Positions 28,049 to 37,386 of a stretch of 64,000 bases of DNA are shown piece after piece. Under the pieces are notes generated by a model. That model ran no database searches, was not told the DNA's origin, and saw only the letters and a list, made by a program, of their open reading frames with translations. The DNA is taken from NCBI GenBank assembly GCA_026396875.1, contig JAPLVY010000004.1:147163-211162 (forward strand). Reading direction: 5' to 3'. This DNA comes from Candidatus Falkowiibacteriota bacterium. GTDB taxonomy: Bacteria; Patescibacteriota; Patescibacteriia; Patescibacteriales; UBA12465. How positions within the stretch are numbered: position 1 is the stretch's first letter; every line of letters begins with the position of its first letter. Both the position numbers and the translations under genes were made by a program.

Positions 28049-28887
28049 GCGATGAACCCCTCAGTACTGCTCATCCGGTAGTTTTGTTATTGTTAGATGG
28101 TTGGGGAGTTGCTCCGGAAAGCGAGGGGAATGCTATTAATAAAAAAAATTCAAAAAATTTTTCCAAGCTTCTTTCGGAGTATCCGGCGGGTATCCTGGAG
28201 TCGAAACCATTCCCTGAGTCAGATAGGTATTCCTTGCTCGGCGCGCATCATCAGTTGACAAGCTTTCTTTCGGAAAGCAAGATTAGTCAGATGTATTTGA
28301 TGGAAAGTGAGAAGGCACCAGCGGTTGCAGCTTGTTTTGTTGGCGAAGACAATCTCGGTCAGATCGAGTGCAAAATTATTTCCTCGCCAGTTTGCGACGC
28401 GTACAACCTTAAGCCGGAAATGTCCATCGATGAGCTGGGGCGCTTATCTATAAAAGCAATTAGAGAAGAACGTTTTGGTTTTATTTTAATAAGTGTCGCA
28501 AATCTTGAGGCAGTGGCCGCTACTGGTGACCTAGAGGCAACCAAGAAAACGGTTGCGCGAGTAGATTCTTTGTTGGGAAAAATTACCGAAGAAGTTTTAC
28601 TCAAAAAGGGAACCATAATTATTTCTTCTACTTCCGGGAATGTTGAGAAAATGATCGATGTTCGCACCGATTTAACGGACAAAGAAAGCACTGACAATCC
28701 CCTACCTTTTTTGATAGTTGGTGAAGAATTTAAGGGGCGATCACTTTTTGAAAATGATGCTCCCGGCGGGGACCTGAGTTTGTTGGAGCCAGTCGGTGGA
28801 CTAGAAGATATTCCAGCGACCATTATTGGCTTGCTAAAACTTGACAAGCCTGTTAGTATGGAGGGTGAGGATTTGTTGAAAAAATAG
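28024..28887 (+). CDS. Degenerate GpmI-like (alkaline phosphatase superfamily) protein, shortened
   Basis: VVLLLLDGWGVAPESEGNAI and YNLKPEMSIDELG are recognisable; catalytic Ser loop and metal ligands missing; 287 aa. Confidence 0.75.
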   Translation: MSGESAKISDEPLSTAHPVVLLLLDGWGVAPESEGNAINKKNSKNFSKLLSEYPAGILESKPFPESDRYSLLGAHHQLTSFLSESKISQMYLMESEKAPAVAACFVGEDNLGQIECKIISSPVCDAYNLKPEMSIDELGRLSIKAIREERFGFILISVANLEAVAATGDLEATKKTVARVDSLLGKITEEVLLKKGTIIISSTSGNVEKMIDVRTDLTDKESTDNPLPFLIVGEEFKGRSLFENDAPGGDLSLLEPVGGLEDIPATIIGLLKLDKPVSMEGEDLLKK

Positions 28888-28931
28888 TTTTTATATATCA
28901 ATTCTTTAACAATTTATAGGAGGATAGCCGT

Positions 28932-29150
28932 ATGAATAATCCATTTAAGAAGTACCTTGCATTTTCCAGGAAGACAGGGCTAAAAACCAATTTAAGAAAA
29001 AGTCTTTCCTATTTAAAAAATAAAAATGGATCAGAAAAAAAACCGGAGGTTTTTGAAAATCTTGATCCAATAAACGGTGTTAATTACGCGCAAACAACCC
29101 TGAAGGGAAGGCGTTTCTGCATCGACTTTTGTTACTCTGCTTTTTTTTAG
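28932..29150 (+). CDS. Small basic hypothetical protein
   Basis: 72 aa preceded by TAGGAGGATAG Shine-Dalgarno. Confidence 0.4.
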   Translation: MNNPFKKYLAFSRKTGLKTNLRKSLSYLKNKNGSEKKPEVFENLDPINGVNYAQTTLKGRRFCIDFCYSAFF

Positions 29151-29247
29151 AATTTTCATTTTTTTTACATCATCGTTCCTGCTTGTTTCATTTTTTCTGC
29201 GCCCCCCGCTTCTTTAAAGTTGTGGGGTTTTTTATTTGGCAAAACAA

Positions 29248-29276
29248 AAAACTGACCGCTAAGCGGTCAGTTTTTT
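29248..29276. terminator. Intrinsic terminator
   Basis: ACTGACCGCTTAGCGGTCAGT-type hairpin (actgaccgct aagcggtcag) followed by T6. Confidence 0.8.
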
Positions 29277-29288
29277 AAAAGAATAAAT

Positions 29289-29717
29289 TTACATTAACCA
29301 GATTATTAGGCTGGCGGCCAAGCCAATTAGTCCCCCAACGAGTGCCTCCATTTGAGTATGTCCTATCTGTTCCAAGAGTTCCGGATAACTATCTTTAATG
29401 AATTGATCCTCCTTGAGGTCTTTAACCAAGACATTAAGAGTTTTTCCATGTTGGCCAAGATAGGTTCTTAGGCCGACCGCATCAGTGACTACAACCGAAG
29501 CGAAAACTGCGGAGACAGCAAATAATGGTGACCCAATTCCGTCTTTCAGAAAAATGATTGCGGAGAGGGCAACGACTAGAGCAGTGTGTCCTGAGGGCAT
29601 GCTGGAGTAGGCGAAAAAATCACGGAATTTCAAGTTCTTGTAGCGATTTTTGAGAATGAATTTTAAGATGAGAGCAAATCCCCAAGCCAAAAGCGGGGCC
29701 AATAAATATTCGTACAT
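29289..29717 (-). CDS. Divergent PAP2 family (YuiD-like) membrane protein
   Basis: SSMPSGHTALVVALSA, DAVGLRTYLGQHGKTLN. Confidence 0.85.
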   Translation of the reverse strand: MYEYLLAPLLAWGFALILKFILKNRYKNLKFRDFFAYSSMPSGHTALVVALSAIIFLKDGIGSPLFAVSAVFASVVVTDAVGLRTYLGQHGKTLNVLVKDLKEDQFIKDSYPELLEQIGHTQMEALVGGLIGLAASLIIWLM

Positions 29718-29722
29718 ATTTT

Positions 29723-31747
29723 TTAGATATCTAAATTTTGGACTTTTTTGGCGTGAGTTTGGATGAAGTTTTTGCGTGGAGCAACGTTATCACCCATTAA
29801 CATATCGAACATTTGATCGGCCTTAGCGGCGTCTTCCACAGTCACTTGCTTCAAGATGCGTTTTTCCGGGTTCATGGTCGTTTCCCATAGTTGATCAGCA
29901 TTCATTTCACCAAGACCCTTGTAGCGCTGGATAGTGATTCGAGAATTTCTTTTCTTTTCATCTTCCTTTTTAGTTTCCTCACTTACGACAATTTCTCCTT
30001 CTTCACCCTCGTCATTTTCTTCCACTACTTCTTCGGATCCAGCGAAACCGCCGAATTCTTCGATGGTTCTATTTTTCTCGTCGTCGCTATAAGCATAGCG
30101 GATGGCCGAGCCTTTTTTTATTTGATAAAGCGGCGGCTGAGCGATATACATATGTCCAGCAGAAACTAACGGGTTGAAGTGGCGGAAGAATAGAGTCAAA
30201 AGCAGGGTGCGGATATGGGAGCCGTCGACATCGGCATCGGTCATAATAATAATGCGGTTGTAGCGGAGTTTTTCTAGGTCGAATTGGTCGTCAATATTGG
30301 TGCCAAGAGCGATAACAATATTTTTAATTTCGTTGTTAGCCAGCATTTTATCCAAACGTGCCCTTTCGACGTTTAAGATTTTACCGCGTAAGGGCAGGAT
30401 TGCCTGAAAGCGGCGATTTCTTCCTTGTTTGGCGGAGCCTCCAGCGGAGTCTCCCTCAACGATGTAAAGTTCACACTCCTCGGCTTTGCGGCTAGAGCAG
30501 TCAGCGAGCTTGCCGGGCAGAGTCATGCCCTCGAGAGCTCCTTTGCGCAAGATTGTGGCACGCGCTGTTCTGGCGGCTAAACGAGCTTGAGCAGATAGAA
30601 CGCATTTATTAACAATTGCTTCGCCTTCTTTTGGATGTTCCTCCAGGAAGGTCGCAAAAGCTTCACCAAAACTTTGCTCAACATAGCCCTTAATTTCGGC
30701 ATTACCAAGTTTACCCTTTGTCTGTCCTTCAAATTGTGGATCAGGAAGTTTGACGCTGATGATGGCGGTCAGTCCTTCGCGGACGTCTTCACCGGTCAAG
30801 TTTTCATCTTTTTCCTTCAAGAGGTTCTTTCCTCTGGCGTAGTTGTTTAAAGTTCTAGTAAGGGCAGTACGGAAACCCACTAAGTGTGTACCACCTTCGG
30901 GGTTATGAATATTGTTTGCGAAGGATAGAACGTTTTCGTTGTATTCATCATTATATTGCAAGGCAACCTCTACTCGGCTTTCATTAACCTCTTTGTCTAA
31001 ATAGAAAATAGTTTCATTTTTGACGCTCTTGTTGCGGTGCAGGGAGCGGATATAGGACTTGATGCCACCTTCAAAATGAAATTTATATCTTTTTGGTCGA
31101 TGTTCTGGGCGAGCATCAATCACGTTAATGGTGATTCCTTTTGTTAAATAGGCCTGCTGGCGCAAACGATCAAGAATTTTTCCCCAGTTGAATTCTAATT
31201 CTGTAAAAATGGTGCCATCTGGTTTGAAGGTGATAGTGGTGCCACTGCCAGTAGCCTTTCCGATTTCTTTGATTGGTGTTTTCGGTTTACCAATCTCGAA
31301 TTCCTGAGCCCACGCTTTACCGTCGCGGTGCACTTCAGCTTTTAGATAAGTACTCAAGGCATTAACCACGGAAACACCAACACCATGTAGACCTCCGGAA
31401 ACTTTATAGCCGCCACCGCCAAATTTTCCACCGGCATGAAGTTTGGTTAAAACTGTTTCCAGGGCAGAGATTCCAGTAGCTTTCATTTTTTCAACCGGGA
31501 TACCGCGGCCGTTATCTTCCTCCTTAACCATGCCGTCTTCTAATAAAGAAACAGTGATTTCGGTCGCAAAACCAGCCATCGCTTCATCAATGGAGTTATC
31601 AACAACTTCCCAAATCAAGTGGTGCAAACCGGCCGCTGAAGTTGAACCGATATACATGCCTGGTCTTTTTCTGACCGGATCCAATCCTTCCAGGACGGTG
31701 ATTGCATCAGCGCCATAGCTATTTTTTTTAATTTCTTCTTTTGCCAT
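29723..31747 (-). CDS. gyrB: DNA gyrase subunit B
   Basis: LDPVRKRPGMYIGST, EVVDNSIDEA, GGLHGVG, YIVEGDSAGGSAKQGRNR, RYKGLGEMN. Confidence 0.97.
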   Translation of the reverse strand: MAKEEIKKNSYGADAITVLEGLDPVRKRPGMYIGSTSAAGLHHLIWEVVDNSIDEAMAGFATEITVSLLEDGMVKEEDNGRGIPVEKMKATGISALETVLTKLHAGGKFGGGGYKVSGGLHGVGVSVVNALSTYLKAEVHRDGKAWAQEFEIGKPKTPIKEIGKATGSGTTITFKPDGTIFTELEFNWGKILDRLRQQAYLTKGITINVIDARPEHRPKRYKFHFEGGIKSYIRSLHRNKSVKNETIFYLDKEVNESRVEVALQYNDEYNENVLSFANNIHNPEGGTHLVGFRTALTRTLNNYARGKNLLKEKDENLTGEDVREGLTAIISVKLPDPQFEGQTKGKLGNAEIKGYVEQSFGEAFATFLEEHPKEGEAIVNKCVLSAQARLAARTARATILRKGALEGMTLPGKLADCSSRKAEECELYIVEGDSAGGSAKQGRNRRFQAILPLRGKILNVERARLDKMLANNEIKNIVIALGTNIDDQFDLEKLRYNRIIIMTDADVDGSHIRTLLLTLFFRHFNPLVSAGHMYIAQPPLYQIKKGSAIRYAYSDDEKNRTIEEFGGFAGSEEVVEENDEGEEGEIVVSEETKKEDEKKRNSRITIQRYKGLGEMNADQLWETTMNPEKRILKQVTVEDAAKADQMFDMLMGDNVAPRKNFIQTHAKKVQNLDI

Positions 31748-32013
31748 ATCAAATAAAAAACTCCTGTTTTTTTAGGGTCTTTTCTCTTAACTTTTATAAA
31801 GTTTACCCTTGTATTTTAGCAAACAAAAAGCTTCTTGGCAAACATTTTTTTGCTAATTTAAGCTTGACTTTATTTGATTTTTATAGGGAATTGTTAGTTC
31901 TTGGGTCTTAATAATTATTTAGTAATGAATGAGTCTGATTGTAAAATTCTCAAAAAATCCTTTTAATGTTATGATAAAGGAAATAACTTTTTATTATTTA
32001 TTTCGATTAGCTT

Positions 32014-32820
32014 ATGTCAAAGATATTGGTTACCGGTGGCGCTGGTTTTATCGGCTCTAATCTGGTCGATCGTTTAATTTTAGAAGGGCACGAAGTTTGC
32101 ATAGTGGACGATATGTCTTCTGGACGCGAAGATTATTTGAATCCTCAGGCAAGATTTTATGACCTGGAGATTTCTTCTGAAAAACTTGCTTCGATTTTTG
32201 AAGCCGAAAGATTTGACTTCGTTTATCATTTAGCCGCCCAGATTGATGTCAGGAGGTCAGTCGCTCACCCAGTCTTCGATAACCTAGTTAACATTATCGG
32301 CGGCTTCAATGTTATTAAAACCGCACACGAATATGGCGTAAAAAAAATAATTTTTGTTTCTACTCGAGAAGTCTATGGGCAAAATTATGTTGTTTTGCGC
32401 TTTTCCAATGTTTACGGGCCACGTCAATACAAGGGCGGAGAGGCGGGAATAATTGCCAACTTTGTGGAGGCAGCAGTCAAAAAAAGTGCCTGCGTGCTCA
32501 ATGGTGATGGCTTGCAAACCAGAGATTTTCTTTTCGTTTATGACGCTGTTGACGCCTTGGTGCAAGCGAAAGAGGTCGATTTTTATGGCGAGATGAATAT
32601 TTCTACCGGACGGGAAGTAAACATGATGAGTGTCATTGCCGCCATTGAAAAAGCTACTGGTGAAAAGTTGAATTATCAACAGCTGCCAGGAAAACTGGGG
32701 GAACAGCGCCGTAGCTGCTTGAGCTACCAAAAAGCGCATGAGATTTTGGGTTATGAACCCAAGATCGATTTACAACAAGGCATTCAACTAACCGTTGAAT
32801 GGGCCAAGAAACAACTCTAA
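32014..32820 (+). CDS. NAD-dependent epimerase/dehydratase lacking the YxxxK segment
   Basis: VTGGAGFIGSNLVDRL, VYHLAAQIDVRRSV, NVYGPRQY; VYGQ runs directly into NYVVLRFSNVYGPRQ. Confidence 0.85.
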   Translation: MSKILVTGGAGFIGSNLVDRLILEGHEVCIVDDMSSGREDYLNPQARFYDLEISSEKLASIFEAERFDFVYHLAAQIDVRRSVAHPVFDNLVNIIGGFNVIKTAHEYGVKKIIFVSTREVYGQNYVVLRFSNVYGPRQYKGGEAGIIANFVEAAVKKSACVLNGDGLQTRDFLFVYDAVDALVQAKEVDFYGEMNISTGREVNMMSVIAAIEKATGEKLNYQQLPGKLGEQRRSCLSYQKAHEILGYEPKIDLQQGIQLTVEWAKKQL

Positions 32821-32824
32821 AAAT

Positions 32825-33556
32825 ATGAAAAAAATCATTATTGCTAATTGGAAAGATAATTTGGTCGCTACCAAATCTTTGACATTGGCGCAAAAATATA
32901 AAACCATTAAAATTTGTGATTGTTTAAAGGCGGTTGTCTGTCCGGATTTTTCGGCAATTTCTTCGGTAGCCAGTATTTTTAAGAAAACTGCTCTGCAGCT
33001 TGGCGCCCAAAATTGTTCCGCCTTGCCAATTGGCGCTCACACCGGTGAAGTTAGTGTCGAGATTTTAAAATCTCTGGGAGTTAAATATGTAATTGTTGGC
33101 CACAGTGAGAGACGTGCTTGTGGCGAGAGTGACGAGGTGGTTTCTCAGAAAGCATCAAAGGTTTTGGCTGCAAAAATGTTACCAGTTGTCTGTGTGGGGG
33201 AGACTGCCCTAGAGCGTCGTTCGGGTAATACTTTGTTAACTTTAGAAAGACAGATTAGGGGAGCTCTTGGCAAATTACCTAAAAATCTGAAAAGTGCGAG
33301 AATAATCTTGGCCTATGAGCCGGTTTGGGAAATTGGTTCGGGAAAAATGTTAGCCGCCAGTGAAGCCGAAGAAACCTGCCTGATAATTAAGAATTTTGCC
33401 AAGAAGTGCGGCGCCTTGAAGGTCGAGGTTATTTTTGGCGGCAGTATTAATAAAAATAACTCTCAAGAATACTTAAACAAAAAGAATATCGACGGTTTGT
33501 TGGTTGGCGGCGCTAGCCTCGATTTTAAAAATTTTAGTCAAATTGTTAATTGTTAG
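32825..33556 (+). CDS. tpiA: Triosephosphate isomerase
   Basis: ANWKDN, VGHSERR, AYEPVWEIGSGK, GGSIN; start taken at MKKIIIANWKDN. Confidence 0.95.
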   Translation: MKKIIIANWKDNLVATKSLTLAQKYKTIKICDCLKAVVCPDFSAISSVASIFKKTALQLGAQNCSALPIGAHTGEVSVEILKSLGVKYVIVGHSERRACGESDEVVSQKASKVLAAKMLPVVCVGETALERRSGNTLLTLERQIRGALGKLPKNLKSARIILAYEPVWEIGSGKMLAASEAEETCLIIKNFAKKCGALKVEVIFGGSINKNNSQEYLNKKNIDGLLVGGASLDFKNFSQIVNC

Positions 33557-33559
33557 CTT

Positions 33560-34366
33560 ATGTTGGTTTATTTATCTTTGATTTTAGTTTTGGTTTGTTT
33601 ATTAATTATCTTTTTTGTAGTTTTCAAAAAATTTACTACCTTAGCCTTGCTTGACCTGGAGCATTTACCCGGAAGAAAAGAGGCAAAATTCAAAAATCAA
33701 ATAATTGCCAAACGTCTGGATAGAGACTTGGATAAGATTTCTGGTTCTTTTTCTGTAGTTAAAAATTTTTTCGAGCGTCGCTTTGGTTCCTTTCTGCATC
33801 AATTGCGTCTGCGCTTGGAGCATTCCAAGGAGCGATATTCGCGAGAAAAGAAGTTAACCCTTAGTGAGCGCCGAGCAAAAGTCGCCGCTTGGTTTAGTGA
33901 AGCCAAGGAAGCCGCCAAAAAAGGTGACTCAGAAAAAGCAGAAGAGTTGCTTATTTCCACTATTACTTTAGACCACCGCTATCTGCCAGCTTTCATTGAA
34001 TTGGGTGATACCTACTTTGAACTCAGGAAATATCTTGAAGCCAAGCAAACCTTCTTGCACGTGCTCAAGGTTCTTTCTCGAAAGACTGTTAGCGAATTCG
34101 CGAACTATCGTTCAAAAAAAGAAATCTATTTTTCTTTGGCTCAGACCAATAAACAGTTGGATGATTTTGAGGATGCAATTGATAATCTTCATGAGGCCCT
34201 AGAGATAGAAGCGAACAATCCTCGCTATCTTGATTTAATTTTGGAATTAAGTATAATGAAAAAAGATTGCGTCTTGGCGGAGAGCGTTTTGTCTCGCTTG
34301 GAAGAAGTTAATCCGGAAAATAAAAAGCTCAAAGAATTCCGCTCACGCCTAGAGAAAATCAAATAA
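33560..34366 (+). CDS. TPR-repeat protein with N-terminal TM
   Basis: N-terminal hydrophobic anchor; TPR pattern (LPAFIELGDTYFELRKYLEAKQTFLHVL). Confidence 0.8.
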   Translation: MLVYLSLILVLVCLLIIFFVVFKKFTTLALLDLEHLPGRKEAKFKNQIIAKRLDRDLDKISGSFSVVKNFFERRFGSFLHQLRLRLEHSKERYSREKKLTLSERRAKVAAWFSEAKEAAKKGDSEKAEELLISTITLDHRYLPAFIELGDTYFELRKYLEAKQTFLHVLKVLSRKTVSEFANYRSKKEIYFSLAQTNKQLDDFEDAIDNLHEALEIEANNPRYLDLILELSIMKKDCVLAESVLSRLEEVNPENKKLKEFRSRLEKIK

Positions 34367-34374
34367 ATTAGCGC

Positions 34375-34447
34375 GCCGTTTTAGCTCAGCTGGTAGAGCA
34401 CTTCCATGGTAAGGAAGAGGTCTCGGGTCCGATCCCCGAAAACGGCT
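34375..34447 (+). tRNA. tRNA-Thr (GGT)
   Basis: GCCGTTTTAGCTCAGCTGGTAGAGCACTTCCATGGTAAGGAAGAGGTCTCGGGTCCGATCCCCGAAAACGGCT cloverleaf. Confidence 0.96.
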
Positions 34448-34620
34448 CAGAAAAAAGCTCCTTTATGGGAGTTTTTTTGTTTTTTAAGGCATTTTCCTCT
34501 CGTTTTTTGAGACTTATTTCGCGAGGGCTTATTTTCCTACTTATGCACTATTTGGTAAAAAATGCCATAATATTTTTTTTGCTTATATTAAACAATAAAA
34601 ATCAAATCCAGGACGTTCTA

Positions 34621-34649
34621 TTGACAAAATAAATAAAAAGTGATATAAT
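34621..34649 (+). promoter_or_regulatory. Perfect-consensus sigma70-type promoter upstream of the SPFH gene
   Basis: TTGACA (34621-34626), 17-bp spacer, TATAAT (34644-34649). Confidence 0.85.
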
Positions 34650-34732
34650 TTTGGTATCAAAATGAGTATTGGATGCCGCGGCAAAAGACGCTCTTTAAAA
34701 ACAGAATATAAACAAGAAAAAAATCATAAACC

Positions 34733-35707
34733 ATGAACAAAAATTTGATTGTATGGCTAGTATGGCTAGGAGCTATGCTGGTAATCACTATCGTGGCCAT
34801 AATTGTCGCCATGCTTGCCTTTGATCTATCTGCTTGGTCGATTTTAGTAGGAGTTATTTCCTATATATTGATCAACGCTTTATTGCTTTTGGCTGGAAAG
34901 CTAGAAGTACAGTACAACTACGAAGCTCAACTCGAGATTTTTTCGAACTACGAAGAAACTCTAGGGTGTGGCTGGTATCTCATTTTTCCTTTATTCGGAA
35001 TTTGTAGAATTCAAAACAACACTCAGTATTTTCTTGGTCAATCAACCGACAAGATTTTAGATGGCCCCGCAAATCTAATAGATTTAGAGGATGTTTCTGT
35101 CGGCATCGACGGAGAGGTTTATTATCAGATAGTTGATTCCGAGAAAGCCGCTTACAGTGTTGCCGATTTTCGCAAAACAGTTAAAGAAAAATCTGGTAGC
35201 GCGGTCAGAGGTGCTCTTGGCGGTAAAACTTTCGAGGAAGTGAATCAAAACAAAAGGGAATTCAATTTAGCCCGATTGTTCTTCCCACCCGAGGTCGCTG
35301 CGATTGAAGAAGATTACGGTGTTCGATTATTGGAGATTGTAATTTCTGATATCATTTTATCTGCAGAATCGATGGAGATCAGGAAAAGAATCTTGGAGGC
35401 TGAAGCCAATGAAGAAGCGGCAATAGTAAACAGGAGGACAACGAAGGAAAATGCTGAAGCCAAGGCTGTCGAGATGGGTATTCTTTCAAAGGCAGAAAAA
35501 AACAAAAAAATTAGATTAGCAGAAGGAGAGCAGGAAGCAATCAAAAAGGTCAAAGCAGAACTTAACGGTAACGTTAAGGACTATATTGCTCTCAAGTCTT
35601 TAGAAACCATCACTGATAAAGACAAAATTATCTTTGGTGCTTCTGGGGCAGCCCAATTGGGTACCGAATTTGCTTTCGGGCAACAAGTTGTGAATAAGAA
35701 AAAATAA
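34733..35707 (+). CDS. SPFH/Band 7 (stomatin/prohibitin-like) membrane protein
   Basis: Two N-terminal TMs, LEDVSVGIDGEVYYQIVDSEKAAYSV, long Ala/Glu/Lys helix. Confidence 0.85.
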   Translation: MNKNLIVWLVWLGAMLVITIVAIIVAMLAFDLSAWSILVGVISYILINALLLLAGKLEVQYNYEAQLEIFSNYEETLGCGWYLIFPLFGICRIQNNTQYFLGQSTDKILDGPANLIDLEDVSVGIDGEVYYQIVDSEKAAYSVADFRKTVKEKSGSAVRGALGGKTFEEVNQNKREFNLARLFFPPEVAAIEEDYGVRLLEIVISDIILSAESMEIRKRILEAEANEEAAIVNRRTTKENAEAKAVEMGILSKAEKNKKIRLAEGEQEAIKKVKAELNGNVKDYIALKSLETITDKDKIIFGASGAAQLGTEFAFGQQVVNKKK

Positions 35708-35739
35708 TTACAAAACACAAAAAAAAGAAGGAGAAAAAA

Positions 35740-36471
35740 ATGAGCATGTTCAGTAGATTTGGAAGAATGAACTTTTCCAACAGAAACAACAATGTTAACA
35801 ATAATGTTAACAACAATAACAACAACGTTGATCCAGACGACGAGGATGATGATGACAACAATGATGGCGGCTGGTTCGCTAAGATGTTGGGGCATCTCAA
35901 TTTGACCGTTGCTGACTTAATAAAGATTGTGTCTTCATTTGTACTTTCTTTATTTCTTTTCTGGTTATTCAGAAACGTAGTTTTATCCGGCATCCAATGG
36001 TATTGGTTGCGGAGTTTGGTAGCGTTGGGCATTGTTTCTTTGCTCCTTGCTGCTGTGAAAACGGCGATTTCTGGACCATCAGTAATTGCTAAACCAACGA
36101 TGATTTGGTTACTGTTTTGGTTCTTCCTTGGTTTGGCCTTAACTTATTTGACCTCAAATCCTGAGGACACTAAGAAGGACAAAAAAACCGAAATTACCAA
36201 CCCGAATTCAGTAACAACCCTTCAGCCAGGCACATACAAATATGCTATGGCGGCTAACGAAAAGATTGGTTCATTCCAATTGCCAGAATCAGGAAAGTTT
36301 AGGTATCTTATTTCTTCTTCCTTACCGAAGAACGAATGGACCATCTCTTTCTTGGATGGCACTAGCTATGACGGGGTGAATATGACTGAGTTCCCAGAAA
36401 AGGAAAATCCCGTTTTTACGGTAAAAGCCTTAAAGGGACAAGTAGTAACCATTGAAGTGGTTGCTAGATAA
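35740..36471 (+). CDS. Membrane protein with Asn/Asp-rich N-terminal tract
   Basis: NRNNNVNNNVNNNNNNVDPDDEDDDDNND, RBS AAGGAG, two TMs, C-terminal beta-rich domain. Confidence 0.75.
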   Translation: MSMFSRFGRMNFSNRNNNVNNNVNNNNNNVDPDDEDDDDNNDGGWFAKMLGHLNLTVADLIKIVSSFVLSLFLFWLFRNVVLSGIQWYWLRSLVALGIVSLLLAAVKTAISGPSVIAKPTMIWLLFWFFLGLALTYLTSNPEDTKKDKKTEITNPNSVTTLQPGTYKYAMAANEKIGSFQLPESGKFRYLISSSLPKNEWTISFLDGTSYDGVNMTEFPEKENPVFTVKALKGQVVTIEVVAR

Positions 36472-36479
36472 GGAAATGT

Positions 36480-36512
36480 GGCTCGATGTATTAAAAACAT
36501 CGAGCCCTTTTT
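36480..36512 (+). terminator. Intrinsic terminator
   Basis: GGCTCGATGTATTAAAAACATCGAGCCCTTTTT. Confidence 0.85.
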
Positions 36513-36545
36513 ATTTTATTCGTTTGATGGTATATTATTAATATA

Positions 36546-36995
36546 ATGAATAAAATTTTTATGAAAAAGTTTTTTCTTCCATCAAGTGTGTTTTTGGCGA
36601 CATTAATTTTTCTAATTGGCTTGTCACTAACTTTTGTCAGCCAGGCCTTGGCGTCAAACCCGGTTGGCGGGAATGCCAATAATTCTTCTTCTCTCCCGGT
36701 TGGCGGGAATGCCAATAATTCAGCGGCAGCAACCTCTCTTTATAATCCCTTGGGCACCAGCACCACAGTTTTTTCTCTCACGGGAAGAATAATCAGTGTT
36801 GTGCTTGGCTTGGTTGGTTCAATTGCCTTGGTGATGTTCATCTATGGAGGTGTACTCTGGATGACTTCTGCTGGCTCAGCTGATCGAGTGAAAAAGGGTA
36901 GAGAAGCAATTCTTTGGGCAGTTATCGGGATGGCAGTAATCTTTGCCTCTTATGGTTTAACCAAATTCCTACTCGACAAGATCACTGGATCCTAA
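36546..36995 (+). CDS. TrbC/VirB2 pilin-like protein
   Basis: Signal peptide, two TMs, ALVMFIYGGVLWMTSAGSADRVKKGREAILWAVIGMAVIFASYGLTKFLL. Confidence 0.8.
   Translation: MNKIFMKKFFLPSSVFLATLIFLIGLSLTFVSQALASNPVGGNANNSSSLPVGGNANNSAAATSLYNPLGTSTTVFSLTGRIISVVLGLVGSIALVMFIYGGVLWMTSAGSADRVKKGREAILWAVIGMAVIFASYGLTKFLLDKITGS
36659..36721 (+). repeat. Two exact 27-bp direct repeats inside the VirB2-like gene
   Basis: CCCGGTTGGCGGGAATGCCAATAATTC at 36659-36685 and 36695-36721. Confidence 0.95.
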
Positions 36996-37097
36996 TCCTT
37001 TAAACATAATTACTTCTCAAAACCGTCTATTATTAGGCGGTTTTATTTTGTTGGTTGACAACTACGGCGATATTTTTTATGATGTTGTGGTATTAGC

Positions 37098-37183
37098 GGG
37101 TCGATACCGAAGCGGTCAAACGGGGCAGACTGTAAATCTGCTGGCTTACGCCTTCGTAGGTTCGAATCCTACTCGGCCCACCA
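37098..37183 (+). tRNA. tRNA-Tyr (GTA), CCA encoded
   Basis: GGGTCGATACCGAAGCGGTC...GCAGACTGTAAATCTGC...GTAGGTTCGAATCCTACTCGGCCCACCA. Confidence 0.96.
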
Positions 37184-37279
37184 AATAAAAATCAGGCATT
37201 AAGCCTGATTTTTTAATTCTGTATTTTCGGCTCGATTTCTGTTATAATTGGCTTATCTATTATTTATTAAGCTAGTCTT

Positions 37280-37384
37280 ATGCGTTTAATTAATCCCGAC
37301 AAAATCGGCCGCAGTTTTTTGAAGATTTTTGCGGTGGAGTTTGTTTTAATCGTCATTATTGTAGTTGCCTTAATCATGATGTAA
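37280..37384 (+). CDS. Single-TM microprotein directly upstream of mutM
   Basis: MRLINPDKIGRSFLKIFAVEFVLIVIIVVALIMM; ends 2 bp before the mutM ATG; below the ORF-track cutoff. Confidence 0.5.
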   Translation: MRLINPDKIGRSFLKIFAVEFVLIVIIVVALIMM

Positions 37385-37386
37385 TT

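Noticed and set aside
35581-36032. Minus-strand ORFs opposite the Asn-rich gene (VVIVVNIIVNIVV-type)
   Set aside because: Low-complexity antisense of the AAC/AAT tract; the plus-strand gene has an RBS and TM domains.
36491-36715. Minus-strand ORF opposite the VirB2-like gene
   Set aside because: Antisense shadow containing the reverse of the 27-bp repeats; no independent support.
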